This document shows, in pieces, positions 9,309 through 18,493 of a stretch of DNA of 64,000 nt; the first letter of the stretch is position 1, and each line of letters begins with the position of its first letter. The position numbers and the translations under genes were made by a program. The stretch is from Pseudomonas sp. G34 (GTDB lineage: Bacteria > Pseudomonadota > Gammaproteobacteria > Pseudomonadales > Pseudomonadaceae): positions 124,001 through 188,000 of the forward strand of contig NZ_JAVHZV010000017.1 in assembly GCF_031119625.1 (NCBI RefSeq). Direction: 5' to 3'. Below the pieces are notes generated by a model, which saw only the letters and a program-made list of their open reading frames with translations, did no database searches and was not told the DNA's origin.

Positions 9309-9652
9309 GCTTATGCTGTTGGTATGTAAGCAGGCGCTTTTGATAGCGTTTGGTAATAGTTCTACCCATGACCTCGCGTTGATAGCTAAGCATAATCACC
9401 CTGCGCTGCGAAGCGAGCGTCCGGGCTAAACAGATCGAACATAACGTGCGGATTATCAGTCAGTTATAACCAATCACTGGCCATCGATCGGGTCCCTGCT
9501 CCTGTGCATGGGCAGCGATTGGAGTTGTATCGGCTGCTGATCGGGCTTCGCGCATACCCTTGCAAGCATCGGTCGGACTGCAGTCGACCGGATTTGGCAC
9601 ACATCAATGGGCCGCCAGGTTGCAGGCGGGCTGGTACGAGAGGTTTTAGTGT
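9309..9652. other. non-coding leader region before the Mrp operon
   Basis: About 345 bases separate the terminator from the first Mrp gene. The region is noticeably more AT-rich than the genes around 9310-9480, as expected for promoters. I see no gene, RNA gene or repeat in it. An AGAGG sequence about 9 bases before 9653 is the likely ribosome binding site for mrpA. Short open frames here have no supporting features. Confidence 0.5.
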
Positions 9653-12445
9653 ATGGCGCTTGCGCTGGTCGTCGCCTTACCATTTCTAGGCATCCTTCTT
9701 CCACTCCTGGCTGACCGCAAGGGGCGCTCGCTGTGCGCCTTGGCCGCGGCACTGGCGCCGGCCGCCGCCATGGTCTTGCTGTGGGCGGAACGGCCAGGCA
9801 CCTTCGAAGGGCATGGCCATGTGGTGCGCTATCCCTGGCTGACCGAGCTGGGGCTGGACCTGAGCTTTCGTCTCGACGGCCTGTCTTTCCTGTTCGCGCT
9901 GCTGATTCTGGGGATCGGCCTGCTGGTCATCCTCTACGCCCGTTATTACCTGGGCAAGCAGGAGCCGATGGGGCGTTTCTTTGCCTACCTGCTGTTGTTC
10001 ATGGGTGCCATGCTGGGTGTGGTGCTGTCCGAAAACCTGCTGCTGATGTTGATGTTCTGGGAACTGACCAGCCTGTCTTCATTCCTGCTGGTGGGCTTCT
10101 GGAGTGGTAGCAGCGACGCGCGGCGAGGCGCGCGCATGGCGTTGACCGTCACGGGGGGCGGTGGCCTGGCATTGCTGGCCGGCATCCTGCTGCTGGGCCA
10201 CATGGCCGGCAGCTTCGAGCTGAGCGTGGTGCTCGAGGCGGGTGACATCGTTCGCGCCCACTCGCTGTACCCCGTGGCCCTGACCCTGATTCTGCTTGGC
10301 GTGTTCACCAAGTCGGCGCAGTTTCCCTTCCACTTCTGGCTGCCCCAGGCCATGGCGGCGCCTACCCCGGTATCGGCCTACCTGCATTCGGCCACCATGG
10401 TCAAAGCCGGGGTGTTCCTGCTGGCGCGCCTCTATCCGGTGCTCGCCGGCACCGACTGGTGGTTCTACATGGTCAGCATGACCGGCATGGTCACGCTGTT
10501 GTTCGGCGCCTGCATGGCGCTGTTCCAGCATGACCTCAAGGGCTTGCTGGCCTACTCGACCATCAGCCACCTGGGCCTGATCACCCTGCTGTTCGGCCTC
10601 GATACCGAACTGGCGACCGTGGCGGCGCTGTTCCATATCATCAACCACGCCACCTTCAAGGCGTCGTTGTTCATGGCTGCCGGCATCATCGACCACGAAA
10701 CCGGGAGCCGCGACATGCGGCGCATCGCCGGGCTATGGAAATACATGCCGCACACCGCGGTGCTGGCCATGGTGGCGGCCTCGGCGATGGCCGGTGTGCC
10801 GCTGCTCAATGGCTTCCTGAGCAAGGAAATGTTCTTCAGCGAAACGCTCAGCCAGGATCTGCTGGGCATCTTCAACTGGATGATTCCGGTGGCGGCAACC
10901 CTGGCGGGGGTGTTCTCGGTGGCGTATTCGCTGCGCTTCATTCACGACGTGTTCTTCAATGGCGAGCCCAAGGACCTGCCCAAATATCCGCCCCATGAGC
11001 CGCCGCGCTACATGAAGATTCCGGTGGAGATCCTGGTGTTCCTGTGCCTGCTGGTCGGCATGCTGCCCGCGTATACCGTGGCACCGCTGCTGAGCGCCGC
11101 GGTGTCGGCCAGCCTGGGTGGCGAGGCGCCGCAATACAGCCTGGCGATCTGGCACGGGTTCAACCTGCCGTTGGCCATGAGCGTGGTGGCACTGGCCGGC
11201 GGGGTGCTGGTCTACGCCTGCCGCGAGCCCCTGTTCCGCTGGTACAACGGCATGCCGACGGTGGACGCCAAGGATGTTTTCGAACGCGTGATCTACCGCC
11301 TGGTAAAGAGTGCCCGTGGCCTGACCCACCTGCTCGAGAGCGGCTCGCTGCAGCGCTACATCGCGCTGTTGCTGCTCAGTGCGCTGGTGCTGCTGGTGGT
11401 GGCGCTGTCGGAGCTCAAGAAACTCGATGGTGGGGTACCGTTGTCGCCGGTGGATGGCATAACCGCACTGGGCATGCTGATCCTCTGCCTGATGGCCGTG
11501 CTCACCGTGGTGTTCCACCGCAACCGGCTCAAGGCGCTGATGACGCTCAGTTGCGCCGGGCTCATGGTGGCCCTGGCCTTCGCCCGCTACTCGGCGCCGG
11601 ACCTGGCCCTGACCCAGCTGTCGGTGGAGGTGGTGACCATCATCCTGCTGGTGCTGGCGCTGTTCTTCATGCCCGACCGCACGCCGCAGGAGTCCAGCAG
11701 CCTGCGCGGGCTGCGCGACGTGGCCCTGGCGGGCGGTGCCGGTATCGCCATCGCCTTGCTGACCTACGCGGTGATGACCCGTCCGTACGACAGCATCTCG
11801 GCGTTCTTCCTGGAAAACAGCGTCAGTGGCGGCGGCGGCACCAACGTCGTCAACGTGATTCTGGTGGACTTCCGCGGCTTCGATACCCTGGGTGAGATCG
11901 TCGTGCTGGCCATCGCCGCGGTCGGCATCTACGGCTTGCTGGCCGGGCTGCACCTGCCGCACCCGGATACCGACCGCAATGGCAAACTCTGGTCGACCGA
12001 TAGCCACCCCATGATCCTCGATGTGATCGCCCGGTTGATGATGCCCATGGCACTGCTGGTGTCGGCGTTCATCTTCCTGCGCGGCCACAACCTGCCGGGC
12101 GGCGGCTTCATCGCCGGTCTGATCACCGCCATCGCCCTGATCCTCCAGTACGTTGCCCATGGCGTCGAGTGGACCCAGCAGCGGCTGCGCTGGAGTTACC
12201 ACTCCATGGCCGGCCTGGGCATTCTCATCGCCGCGCTGACCGGCCTGGGCAGCCTGGCGTTCGGCGCACCGTTCCTGACCTCGGCGTTCGACTATTTCCA
12301 TCTGCCGCTGATCGGCAAGTTCGAATTGGCCACGGCGCTGCTCTTCGACCTCGGTGTGTACCTCACGGTAGTGGGGGCGACGCTGCTGATCCTTTCCAAC
12401 ATTGGCCATGTCAGCCAGGACGAATCCAGCAAGGAGGTTCACTGA
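9653..12445 (+). CDS. mrpA: Mrp/Pha-type cation:proton antiporter subunit A fused to subunit B
   Basis: The 930-residue membrane protein is the large MrpA subunit, related to NuoL. The proton_antipo_M region (residues about 120-400) shows [40 protein letters not shown] and [12 protein letters not shown], with the Lys and Glu residues expected in the ion channel. The C-terminal third contains the MrpB (MnhB) domain, with [19 protein letters not shown] and then [18 protein letters not shown]. This A-B fusion is typical of Pseudomonas and some other Gram-negatives, and contrasts with the separate genes of Bacillus. The complex exchanges cytoplasmic Na+ or K+ for protons in pH and salt homeostasis. 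Confidence 0.95.
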   Translation: MALALVVALPFLGILLPLLADRKGRSLCALAAALAPAAAMVLLWAERPGTFEGHGHVVRYPWLTELGLDLSFRLDGLSFLFALLILGIGLLVILYARYYLGKQEPMGRFFAYLLLFMGAMLGVVLSENLLLMLMFWELTSLSSFLLVGFWSGSSDARRGARMALTVTGGGGLALLAGILLLGHMAGSFELSVVLEAGDIVRAHSLYPVALTLILLGVFTKSAQFPFHFWLPQAMAAPTPVSAYLHSATMVKAGVFLLARLYPVLAGTDWWFYMVSMTGMVTLLFGACMALFQHDLKGLLAYSTISHLGLITLLFGLDTELATVAALFHIINHATFKASLFMAAGIIDHETGSRDMRRIAGLWKYMPHTAVLAMVAASAMAGVPLLNGFLSKEMFFSETLSQDLLGIFNWMIPVAATLAGVFSVAYSLRFIHDVFFNGEPKDLPKYPPHEPPRYMKIPVEILVFLCLLVGMLPAYTVAPLLSAAVSASLGGEAPQYSLAIWHGFNLPLAMSVVALAGGVLVYACREPLFRWYNGMPTVDAKDVFERVIYRLVKSARGLTHLLESGSLQRYIALLLLSALVLLVVALSELKKLDGGVPLSPVDGITALGMLILCLMAVLTVVFHRNRLKALMTLSCAGLMVALAFARYSAPDLALTQLSVEVVTIILLVLALFFMPDRTPQESSSLRGLRDVALAGGAGIAIALLTYAVMTRPYDSISAFFLENSVSGGGGTNVVNVILVDFRGFDTLGEIVVLAIAAVGIYGLLAGLHLPHPDTDRNGKLWSTDSHPMILDVIARLMMPMALLVSAFIFLRGHNLPGGGFIAGLITAIALILQYVAHGVEWTQQRLRWSYHSMAGLGILIAALTGLGSLAFGAPFLTSAFDYFHLPLIGKFELATALLFDLGVYLTVVGATLLILSNIGHVSQDESSKEVH

Positions 12446-12771
12446 TGGAAGCGCTCTACGCCCTGACCCTTGGCGTGCTGACCGCAGCGGGCGTGTATCT
12501 GCTGATGCGTGCGCGGGTCTACCCGGTGGTAATGGGGCTTACCCTGATCTCCTACGCCGTCAACCTGTTCCTGTTCGCCATGGGGCGCCTCGGCACCGGC
12601 GTGCCGGCGGTCATCGGCAAGAGCGCCGAGCACGGCGATCCGCTGCCCCAGGCGCTGGTGCTCACCGCGATCGTCATCGGCTTCGCGATGACGGCCTTCG
12701 TGGTGGTGCTGTCATTGCGTGCCCTGGGTGAGCTGCACACCGACCATGTGGATGGCGAGGAGCCGCGTTGA
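12445..12771 (+). CDS. mrpC: Mrp-type antiporter subunit C (NuoK-like)
   Basis: The 108-residue protein has three membrane segments and the MnhC/NuoK pattern (GVYLLMRARVYPVVMGLTLI, then LPQALVLTAIVIGFAMTAFV). Its ATG overlaps the mrpA stop by one base (TGATG), and AGGAGG sits just upstream at 12433-12438. The start at 12445 gives the family length. It probably helps form the proton half-channel next to MrpA and MrpD. Confidence 0.95.
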   Translation: MEALYALTLGVLTAAGVYLLMRARVYPVVMGLTLISYAVNLFLFAMGRLGTGVPAVIGKSAEHGDPLPQALVLTAIVIGFAMTAFVVVLSLRALGELHTDHVDGEEPR

Positions 12772-14273
12772 TGAACCATGGGCTGATCCTGCCAATCCTG
12801 TTGCCAATGCTCGCCGGCAGCCTGCTGCTGGTACGTTCCTACCTCTCGTTGCGCGTCAAGCGCGTGCTTTCCCTGGCCGTGACCTGGGCGTTGCTGCCGA
12901 TCAGCATCTGGCTGCTGCTGCAGGCCGATAGCGGTGAGCTGCAGCTCTATGCGCTGGGCAACTGGCAGGCGCCGTTCGGCATCGTGCTGATGCTCGATCG
13001 CCTGTCGGCATTGATGCTGGTGACCACCGCCGTGCTGGCCGGGTTCGCGATGCTCTACGCGGTGCGCGGCGACGACGAGCGGGGTGCCAATTTCCACGCC
13101 CTGTTCCAGTTCCAGCTGCTGGGCATCAATGGCGCGTTCCTGACCGGCGATCTGTTCAACCTGTTCGTGTTCTTCGAGATCCTGCTGATCGCCTCCTACT
13201 CGCTGCTGGTCTACGGCGGTGGGGCGCAGCGGATCAAGACCGGCGTGCACTACGTGGTGCTCAACCTGGTGGCCTCGTCGCTGTTCCTGATCGGTATCGG
13301 CATCCTCTACGGCCTGCTCGGCACCCTGAACCTGGCCGACCTGGCGCTCAAGATCGCCGAAGCCGATGCCGAGCGGCAGCCGCTGCTGGCCGCTGCCGGC
13401 TTCCTGCTGCTGATCGTGTTCGGCCTCAAGGCGGCGATACTGCCCTTGTATTTCTGGCTGCCCAGCGCCTATGCCGCGGCTACCGCTCCGGTCGCGGCAC
13501 TGTTCGCGATCATGACCAAGGTGGGCCTGTATGCGATCGTGCGGGTGTTCACACTGCTGTTCGGCAACCAGGCCGGCGGCCTGGCCCACCTGGTCGACGA
13601 CCTGCTCTGGCCGGTGGCGATGTTGACGCTGGTGGCGGGGGTTATCGGTGCGCTGGCGGTTCGCCGCTTCGAGCGGTTGATCGGTTACCTGGTCATCGTC
13701 TCGGTCGGCACCTTGCTGGCCGGCATTGCCCTGGGCACCGCCGATAGCCTGAGCGGCGCGCTGTTCTACCTGATCCACAGCAGCTGGATCTGTGCAGCAC
13801 TGTTCCTGCTCGCCGATCTGGTCGCGCGTCAGCGCGGCGAACTGGGTGGGCGCCTGCGCACCGGCCCACGGCTGGCCAACCCGCTATTGCTGGGGGCGAT
13901 GTTCTTTATCGCCGCAGTGTCGGTGGCCGGGCTACCGCCATTTTCGGGGTTTCTTGGTAAGGTGATGCTGCTGCGCGCCGCTGGCACCGGGCAACAGGCT
14001 CTGGAGCTCTGGCCGGTGGTATTGATCGGCGGGTTGGGCATGCTGGTCGCCCTGTCCCGTGCGGGCAGCGTGCTGTTCTGGCGCACTGCGGACGAGGCCG
14101 TCGCCAAGCCCGAACTCGATAGCGTGCGTACGTTGGCTGCCATCGGCCTGTTGGCCTGCAGCCCGTTGCTGGTGGTGGCGGCGCAACCGGTGTACGCCTA
14201 CACCCAGGCCACGGCTGAGCAGTTGCTGGACGTTGGCGCTTACCTGCAACTGGTACGCGGAGGTGGAGCATGA
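12771..14273 (+). CDS. mrpD: Mrp-type antiporter subunit D (NuoM/N-like)
   Basis: The 500-residue subunit has about 14 membrane segments and the proton_antipo_M signature: NGAFLTGDLFNLFVFFEILL with the conserved channel Glu, FGLKAAILPLYFWLPSAYA with the conserved Lys, and VSVAGLPPFSGFLGKVML near the end. The ATG at 12771 overlaps the mrpC TGA by one base; an in-frame TTG three bases earlier is less likely. MrpA and MrpD together carry the antiport activity in characterised Mrp complexes. Confidence 0.95.
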   Translation: MNHGLILPILLPMLAGSLLLVRSYLSLRVKRVLSLAVTWALLPISIWLLLQADSGELQLYALGNWQAPFGIVLMLDRLSALMLVTTAVLAGFAMLYAVRGDDERGANFHALFQFQLLGINGAFLTGDLFNLFVFFEILLIASYSLLVYGGGAQRIKTGVHYVVLNLVASSLFLIGIGILYGLLGTLNLADLALKIAEADAERQPLLAAAGFLLLIVFGLKAAILPLYFWLPSAYAAATAPVAALFAIMTKVGLYAIVRVFTLLFGNQAGGLAHLVDDLLWPVAMLTLVAGVIGALAVRRFERLIGYLVIVSVGTLLAGIALGTADSLSGALFYLIHSSWICAALFLLADLVARQRGELGGRLRTGPRLANPLLLGAMFFIAAVSVAGLPPFSGFLGKVMLLRAAGTGQQALELWPVVLIGGLGMLVALSRAGSVLFWRTADEAVAKPELDSVRTLAAIGLLACSPLLVVAAQPVYAYTQATAEQLLDVGAYLQLVRGGGA

Positions 14274-14773
14274 GTCTCAAGCGCTGGCTTCCTCACCCCA
14301 TATTTACCCTGATGCTGACGGTGATCTGGCTGTTTCTGGTCAACAAGCCGAGTCTCGGGCACCTGGTGCTGGGCGCCTTTCTCAGCTGGGGCATCATGCT
14401 GCTGTGCCGCGACTTCATGTTCGACGTGCCGCGCCTGCGCCGTCCGCTGAAGCTGTGCCGTTACATCCTGATGGTGCTGTGGGACATCCTGGTGGCCAAC
14501 ATTCATGTGGCGCGCCTGGTACTGGGCCCGACGCGCAGGCTCAGGCCGGCCTTCGTCGAGGTGCCGGTGCGCATCGAGAACGAGTTCTTGCTGGGCGTGC
14601 TGGCGTGCATCCTGTCGTTGACGCCAGGTACCGTATCCTCGGGGCTCAGCGCCGATCACAAGACGCTGTTGCTGCACGTGCTGGATGCGGCGGACGGCGA
14701 TGACATCATCGCGCAGGTCAAGTCGCGCTACGAAGCGCCGCTGCTGGAGATTTTCGAATGCTCGATATCGTGA
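14270..14773 (+). CDS. mrpE: Mrp-type antiporter subunit E
   Basis: The 167-residue protein has two or three N-terminal membrane segments, then a soluble domain with RPAFVEVPVRIENEFLLGVL and LSLTPGTVSSGLSADHKTLL, the MNHE family hallmark. Its ATG overlaps the mrpD stop in an ATGA arrangement, so translation is probably coupled. MrpE is a small subunit required for assembly or full activity in studied systems; it has no known catalytic residue. Confidence 0.95.
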   Translation: MSLKRWLPHPIFTLMLTVIWLFLVNKPSLGHLVLGAFLSWGIMLLCRDFMFDVPRLRRPLKLCRYILMVLWDILVANIHVARLVLGPTRRLRPAFVEVPVRIENEFLLGVLACILSLTPGTVSSGLSADHKTLLLHVLDAADGDDIIAQVKSRYEAPLLEIFECSIS

Positions 14774-15027
14774 TTCCCTTCTGCATGGCCCTGATGGGCC
14801 TTGCCATGGTACTCAACGTGGTCCGGCTGGTGCGTGGGCCGTCGATGCCGGATCGCGTGTTGGCGCTCGATACCCTGTACATCAACGCGCTGGCACTGAT
14901 CGTGCTGTTCGGTATCTGGCTGCAATCGGATCTGTTCTTCGAGGCCGCGCTACTGATCGCCATCATGGGCTTCGTCGGCACCGTGGCGGTGGGCAAGCAC
15001 ATGATGCACGGCGAAATCATCGACTGA
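14758..15027 (+). CDS. mrpF: Mrp-type antiporter subunit F
   Basis: The 89-residue hydrophobic protein has three membrane segments and the MrpF/PhaF pattern (RLVRGPSMPDRVLALDTLYI, then FVGTVAVGKHMM). It overlaps the end of mrpE by 16 bases, the deepest overlap in the operon. Related MrpF/MnhF proteins have been linked to cholate or cation efflux as part of the whole complex. Confidence 0.95.
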   Translation: MLDIVIPFCMALMGLAMVLNVVRLVRGPSMPDRVLALDTLYINALALIVLFGIWLQSDLFFEAALLIAIMGFVGTVAVGKHMMHGEIID

Positions 15028-15043
15028 ACGGAGGATCGTCAGC

Positions 15044-15376
15044 ATGCCATTCTGGATCGAAGCACTGGTCGCATTCTTCTTGCTGGTGGGTTGCTCGTTC
15101 GCGCTGATCGGCGCGATCGGCCTGTATCGCCTGCCGGATTTCTTCACCCGCCTGCACGGCCCGACCAAGGCCACCACCCTGGGCGTTGGCGCCATGGTCG
15201 TGGCCTCGATGATCTTCTTTGGTAACCAGTCGCAGGGGCTCAGCATTCACGAACTGCTGATCACCCTGTTCCTGTTCATCACCGCGCCGGTCAGCGCGCA
15301 CATGCTGGCCAAGGCGGCCATGCAGGACAAGGTCAAACTGGTCAGGCGCACCCGCGGTCGCCCCTGGGAATCCTGA
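15044..15376 (+). CDS. mrpG: Mrp-type antiporter subunit G
   Basis: The 110-residue last gene of the operon has three membrane segments and the MnhG motif GAIGLYRLPDFFTRLHGPTK followed by TLFLFITAPVSAHMLAKAA. GGAGG lies about 9 bases upstream of the ATG. The gene ends 46 bp from the stop of the convergent flavoprotein gene, with no strong terminator visible between them. Confidence 0.95.
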   Translation: MPFWIEALVAFFLLVGCSFALIGAIGLYRLPDFFTRLHGPTKATTLGVGAMVVASMIFFGNQSQGLSIHELLITLFLFITAPVSAHMLAKAAMQDKVKLVRRTRGRPWES

Positions 15377-15422
15377 GCGGCCTGGCGCGTCAGCGTTGCT
15401 GCGCGCCCCTTGGCCTGACCGG

Positions 15423-17042
15423 TTAGCCGGCGTTCTCGCCAAGGATTGCCCGTGCCACGCCCTCGGCCACACGAATACCGTCGACACCGGCAGACAGGAT
15501 GCCGCCGGCGTAGCCTGCGCCTTCACCGGCCGGGAACAGTCCGCGCACGTTGAGGCTTTGCAGGTCTTCGCCACGGGTAATGCGCAGTGGTGACGAGGTA
15601 CGCGTTTCGATACCGGTCAGCACCGCATCGTGCAGGTCGAAGCCCTTGATCTGCTTGGCGAACGCCGGCAAGGCCTCGCGGATCGCCTCGATGGCGAAAT
15701 CCGGCAACGAGGGCGCCAGATCCCCCAGCTTGATCCCCGGCTTGTAGGACGGCTCCACGCTGCCCAGTGCGGTGCTTGGCCTGCCGGCGATGAAGTCGCC
15801 GACCAGTTGCCCCGGCGCTTCGTAATTGCTGCCGCCGAGCACGTAGGCGTGGGCTTCCAGGCGCTCCTGCAATTCCACACCGGCCAGCGGACTGCCGGGA
15901 TAGTCCTGCTCGGGGGTGATGCCGACCACGATACCGGCATTGGCGTTACGCTCGTTGCGCGAGTACTGGCTCATGCCGTTGGTGACCACCCGGTGTGGCT
16001 CGCTGGTGGCCGCGACCACGGTGCCGCCCGGGCACATGCAGAAGCTGTACACCGAGCGGCCGTTTTTTGCGTGGTGCACCAGCTTGTAGTCGGCGGCGCC
16101 GAGCTTCGGGTGACCGGCGTATTTGCCGAGGCGTGCTCGGTCGATCAGCGACTGCGGGTGTTCGATGCGGAAACCCACCGAGAACGGCTTGGCTTCCATG
16201 AACACGCCGCGCGCGTGCAGGGCGCGGAAGGTGTCGCGCGAGCTGTGGCCAAGGGCCAGGATGACGTGGCGGCTGTGTATCTGCTCGCCGCTTTCCAGCT
16301 CCACGCCGACCAGTTGGCCGTCTTCGATCAGCACATCGCTGACGCGCTGCTGGAAGCGCACTTCGCCGCCGAGGGCCTTGATCTCTTCACGCATGGTGGC
16401 CACCACGCCGGTCAGGCGGAAGGTGCCGATATGCGGCTTGCTGACGTAGAGGATCTCCTCCGGCGCACCGGCCTTGACGAACTCTTCCAGCACCTTGCGC
16501 CCGTAGTGGTTGGGATCCTTGATCTGGCTGTACAGCTTGCCATCGGAAAAGGTGCCCGCGCCGCCTTCGCCGAACTGCACGTTGGACTCGGGGTCGAGCA
16601 CCTTCTTGCGCCACAGGCCCCAGGTGTCCTTGGTGCGCTGGCGCACCTCCTTGCCACGCTCCAGGACGATGGGCTTGAGGCCCATTTGCGCCAGGATCAG
16701 CGCTGCGAAGATGCCGCACGGGCCGAAGCCGATGACCAGCGGGCGCTGGGCCGGTTGCTGTTCGGCAGCAATGCTCAGCGGCTTGTAGCGCACGTCCGGA
16801 GCGATGCCGATATGGCGGTCGTCGGCGAAGCGCGCCAGCAGCCCGGCCTCGTCGCGCACGCTGAAATCCAGGGTGTAGATGAACGGCATGTCGCCGGATT
16901 TCTTGCGGGCATCGTAGCTGCGCTTGAACACGCTGAGTTCCAGCAGCTCGTTGTCGTCGATACCCAGGCGTTCGACCAGGGCCGGGCGCAGGGCGTCGTC
17001 TGCATGGTCGAGGGGCAGTTTCAGTTCGGTGATGCGCAGCAT
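15423..17042 (-). CDS. FAD-dependent oxidoreductase of the COG2509 family
   Basis: The 539-residue protein is of the COG2509 type. The N-terminal 85 residues are the domain specific to this family, with KRSYDARKKSGDMPFIYTLD. The flavin site then follows as VIGFGPCGIFAALILAQMG (a GxGxxG-like Rossmann motif near residue 105), GEGGAGTFSDGKLYSQIKD, and a C-terminal FPAGEGAGYAGGILSAGVDG that binds the FAD end. The substrate is unknown; the family is often annotated simply as a NAD(FAD)-utilising dehydrogenase. It ends convergent to mrpG. The start at 17042 follows GAAAGGA at 10-16 bases. Confidence 0.88.
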   Translation of the reverse strand: MLRITELKLPLDHADDALRPALVERLGIDDNELLELSVFKRSYDARKKSGDMPFIYTLDFSVRDEAGLLARFADDRHIGIAPDVRYKPLSIAAEQQPAQRPLVIGFGPCGIFAALILAQMGLKPIVLERGKEVRQRTKDTWGLWRKKVLDPESNVQFGEGGAGTFSDGKLYSQIKDPNHYGRKVLEEFVKAGAPEEILYVSKPHIGTFRLTGVVATMREEIKALGGEVRFQQRVSDVLIEDGQLVGVELESGEQIHSRHVILALGHSSRDTFRALHARGVFMEAKPFSVGFRIEHPQSLIDRARLGKYAGHPKLGAADYKLVHHAKNGRSVYSFCMCPGGTVVAATSEPHRVVTNGMSQYSRNERNANAGIVVGITPEQDYPGSPLAGVELQERLEAHAYVLGGSNYEAPGQLVGDFIAGRPSTALGSVEPSYKPGIKLGDLAPSLPDFAIEAIREALPAFAKQIKGFDLHDAVLTGIETRTSSPLRITRGEDLQSLNVRGLFPAGEGAGYAGGILSAGVDGIRVAEGVARAILGENAG

Positions 17043-17207
17043 GGAATCGTCCTTTCAGGGCCGGAGGCAACCCGGCAGCTTTTCGAGGGCGGCGATTATG
17101 GACGAAAAAGACGCGTGAGGCTGCAGTTCGCGCATTGCAGTCGACAAGTCGCCGCGTGAGTCGATGTGTCGCGTAATGCCAAGTCTGCGTCCACTGGGCA
17201 GAGGCTC

Positions 17208-17315
17208 ATGACCAACAAGGATAGGCGCATGCACGGGAACAGGACGCTCAAAGCAGGGTACTTGGCAGGTTTGGTCGGGGCACTGGTGCTGATGCTGTTG
17301 CGCCGCCCCGGCTGA
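17208..17315 (+). CDS. possible 35-residue single-pass membrane microprotein
   Basis: A short frame from ATG 17208 (or ATG 17229, giving 28 residues) encodes a basic N-terminus (TNKDRRMHGNRTLK), one hydrophobic helix (AGYLAGLVGALVLMLL) and a basic RRPG end. This is an ideal positive-inside layout for a small inner-membrane protein. GCAGAGG lies about 5-11 bases upstream of the first ATG. It fills most of the gap between two minus-strand genes. It is too short for homology to be judged by eye, and it could be chance. Confidence 0.4.
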   Translation: MTNKDRRMHGNRTLKAGYLAGLVGALVLMLLRRPG

Positions 17316-17329
17316 CCGGGCGGCTGCGA

Positions 17330-18325
17330 TCAGGCGCTGGCGCGGGCGCTCATCCAGCGCTGACGCTGCTCGGCCGTATGAAAGCTCCAGGCCACAAAGC
17401 GGCTCTGCTTCTGGCCCTGGCTCATTTCCACCGTGCGGGTTTGCAGGGCGCCGACTTTGTTCAGCGTGGCGTACACACCCGGCAGGTTGCCGGCCTTGGA
17501 GATCAGTGTGCTGAACCACAGCACCTGGTCGCGGTGTTCGGCGCTTTCCCCAATCAGCCGGGCCACGAACGCCGCCTCACCGCCCGGGCACCACAGCTCC
17601 GCCGCCTGGCCGCCGAAGTTGAGCACCGGCAGCTTGCGCTTGGGGTCGAGTTTGCCGAGGTTGCGCCATTTGCGCTTGCTGCCGCTGCCGGCTTCGGCGG
17701 CCGAGGCATGGAAGGGTGGATTGCAGAGGGTCAGCTCGAAGCGTTCGTCGGCGTTCAGCAGCCCCTTGAATACATGCCCGGCATCCGCCTGCAGGCGCAG
17801 CTCGATTGGCTCGCGGAGACCCGGGTTCGCCTGCACGATGGCCTGTGCCGAGGCGATGGCCTCGGGCGCGATGTCCGCGCCGAGGAAACGCCAGCCGTAT
17901 TCGCGGTTGCCCAATAGCGGGTAGATGCAATTGGCGCCCACGCCGATATCCAGCGCCCGAACTGCCGCGCCGCGGGGGATGTCACCGCCGTTGTCGCCCG
18001 CCAGCAGGTCGGCCAGGTAGTGCAGGTAGTCGGCGCGCCCGGGAATCGGCGGGCACAGGTAGTCGGCCGGAATGTCCCAGTGATTGATGCCGTAGAACTG
18101 CTTGAGCAGCGTGCGGTTGAACACCTTGACCGCTGCCGGGTTGGCGAAGTCGATGCTCTGGTTGCCATAGGGGTTGATGATCACGAACGCCCCGAGCTCC
18201 GGGCTGGCCTTGATCAACGCCGGAAAGTCATAACGGCCCTGATGGCGATTGCGGGGGTGCAGCTGACCTTTGGCAGTGGAGGCGGCGGGCGGTTTGGGCG
18301 GGCGTTTGCTGGGCATGCTGATCAT
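17330..18325 (-). CDS. rlmF: 23S rRNA m6A1618 methyltransferase
   Basis: The 331-residue product matches RlmF (formerly YbiN), which uses SAM to N6-methylate A1618 of 23S rRNA. Family segments are [20 protein letters not shown] near the N-terminus, [16 protein letters not shown] as the SAM-binding motif I, and [11 protein letters not shown] as the NPPF motif of N6-adenine methyltransferases. The basic Pro/Lys-rich N-terminus is usual for the Pseudomonas proteins. An alternative ATG nine bases downstream (18316) would give [10 protein letters not shown] and cannot be excluded. Confidence 0.93.
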   Translation of the reverse strand: MISMPSKRPPKPPAASTAKGQLHPRNRHQGRYDFPALIKASPELGAFVIINPYGNQSIDFANPAAVKVFNRTLLKQFYGINHWDIPADYLCPPIPGRADYLHYLADLLAGDNGGDIPRGAAVRALDIGVGANCIYPLLGNREYGWRFLGADIAPEAIASAQAIVQANPGLREPIELRLQADAGHVFKGLLNADERFELTLCNPPFHASAAEAGSGSKRKWRNLGKLDPKRKLPVLNFGGQAAELWCPGGEAAFVARLIGESAEHRDQVLWFSTLISKAGNLPGVYATLNKVGALQTRTVEMSQGQKQSRFVAWSFHTAEQRQRWMSARASA

Positions 18326-18420
18326 TGCGAAAGTGGCGGGCCGGGCATTTTCCCACAGGTGGTGGTGGTGTGCTTGGTGGTTTGCTGTTGGTGTTGCGGC
18401 GAGCTGAACTGCATATCCCA

Positions 18421-18468
18421 GTGGGAGCGGGCCGTGCCCGCGATTTCGCGCGCATGGCGCGCTCCCAC
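18421..18468. repeat. Pseudomonas-type REP palindrome
   Basis: GTGGGAGCG at the left and CGCTCCCAC at the right are perfect inverted repeats. The inner GGGCCGTGCCC is itself palindromic. The unit resembles the common Pseudomonas REP head GTGGGAGCGGGC..GCCCGCGA. It lies between the divergent starts side of rlmF and the stop of the SLC13 gene, the usual intergenic home of REPs. Confidence 0.8.
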
Positions 18469-18493
18469 AAAAACACCTTCTTTGGCGCTTGAA

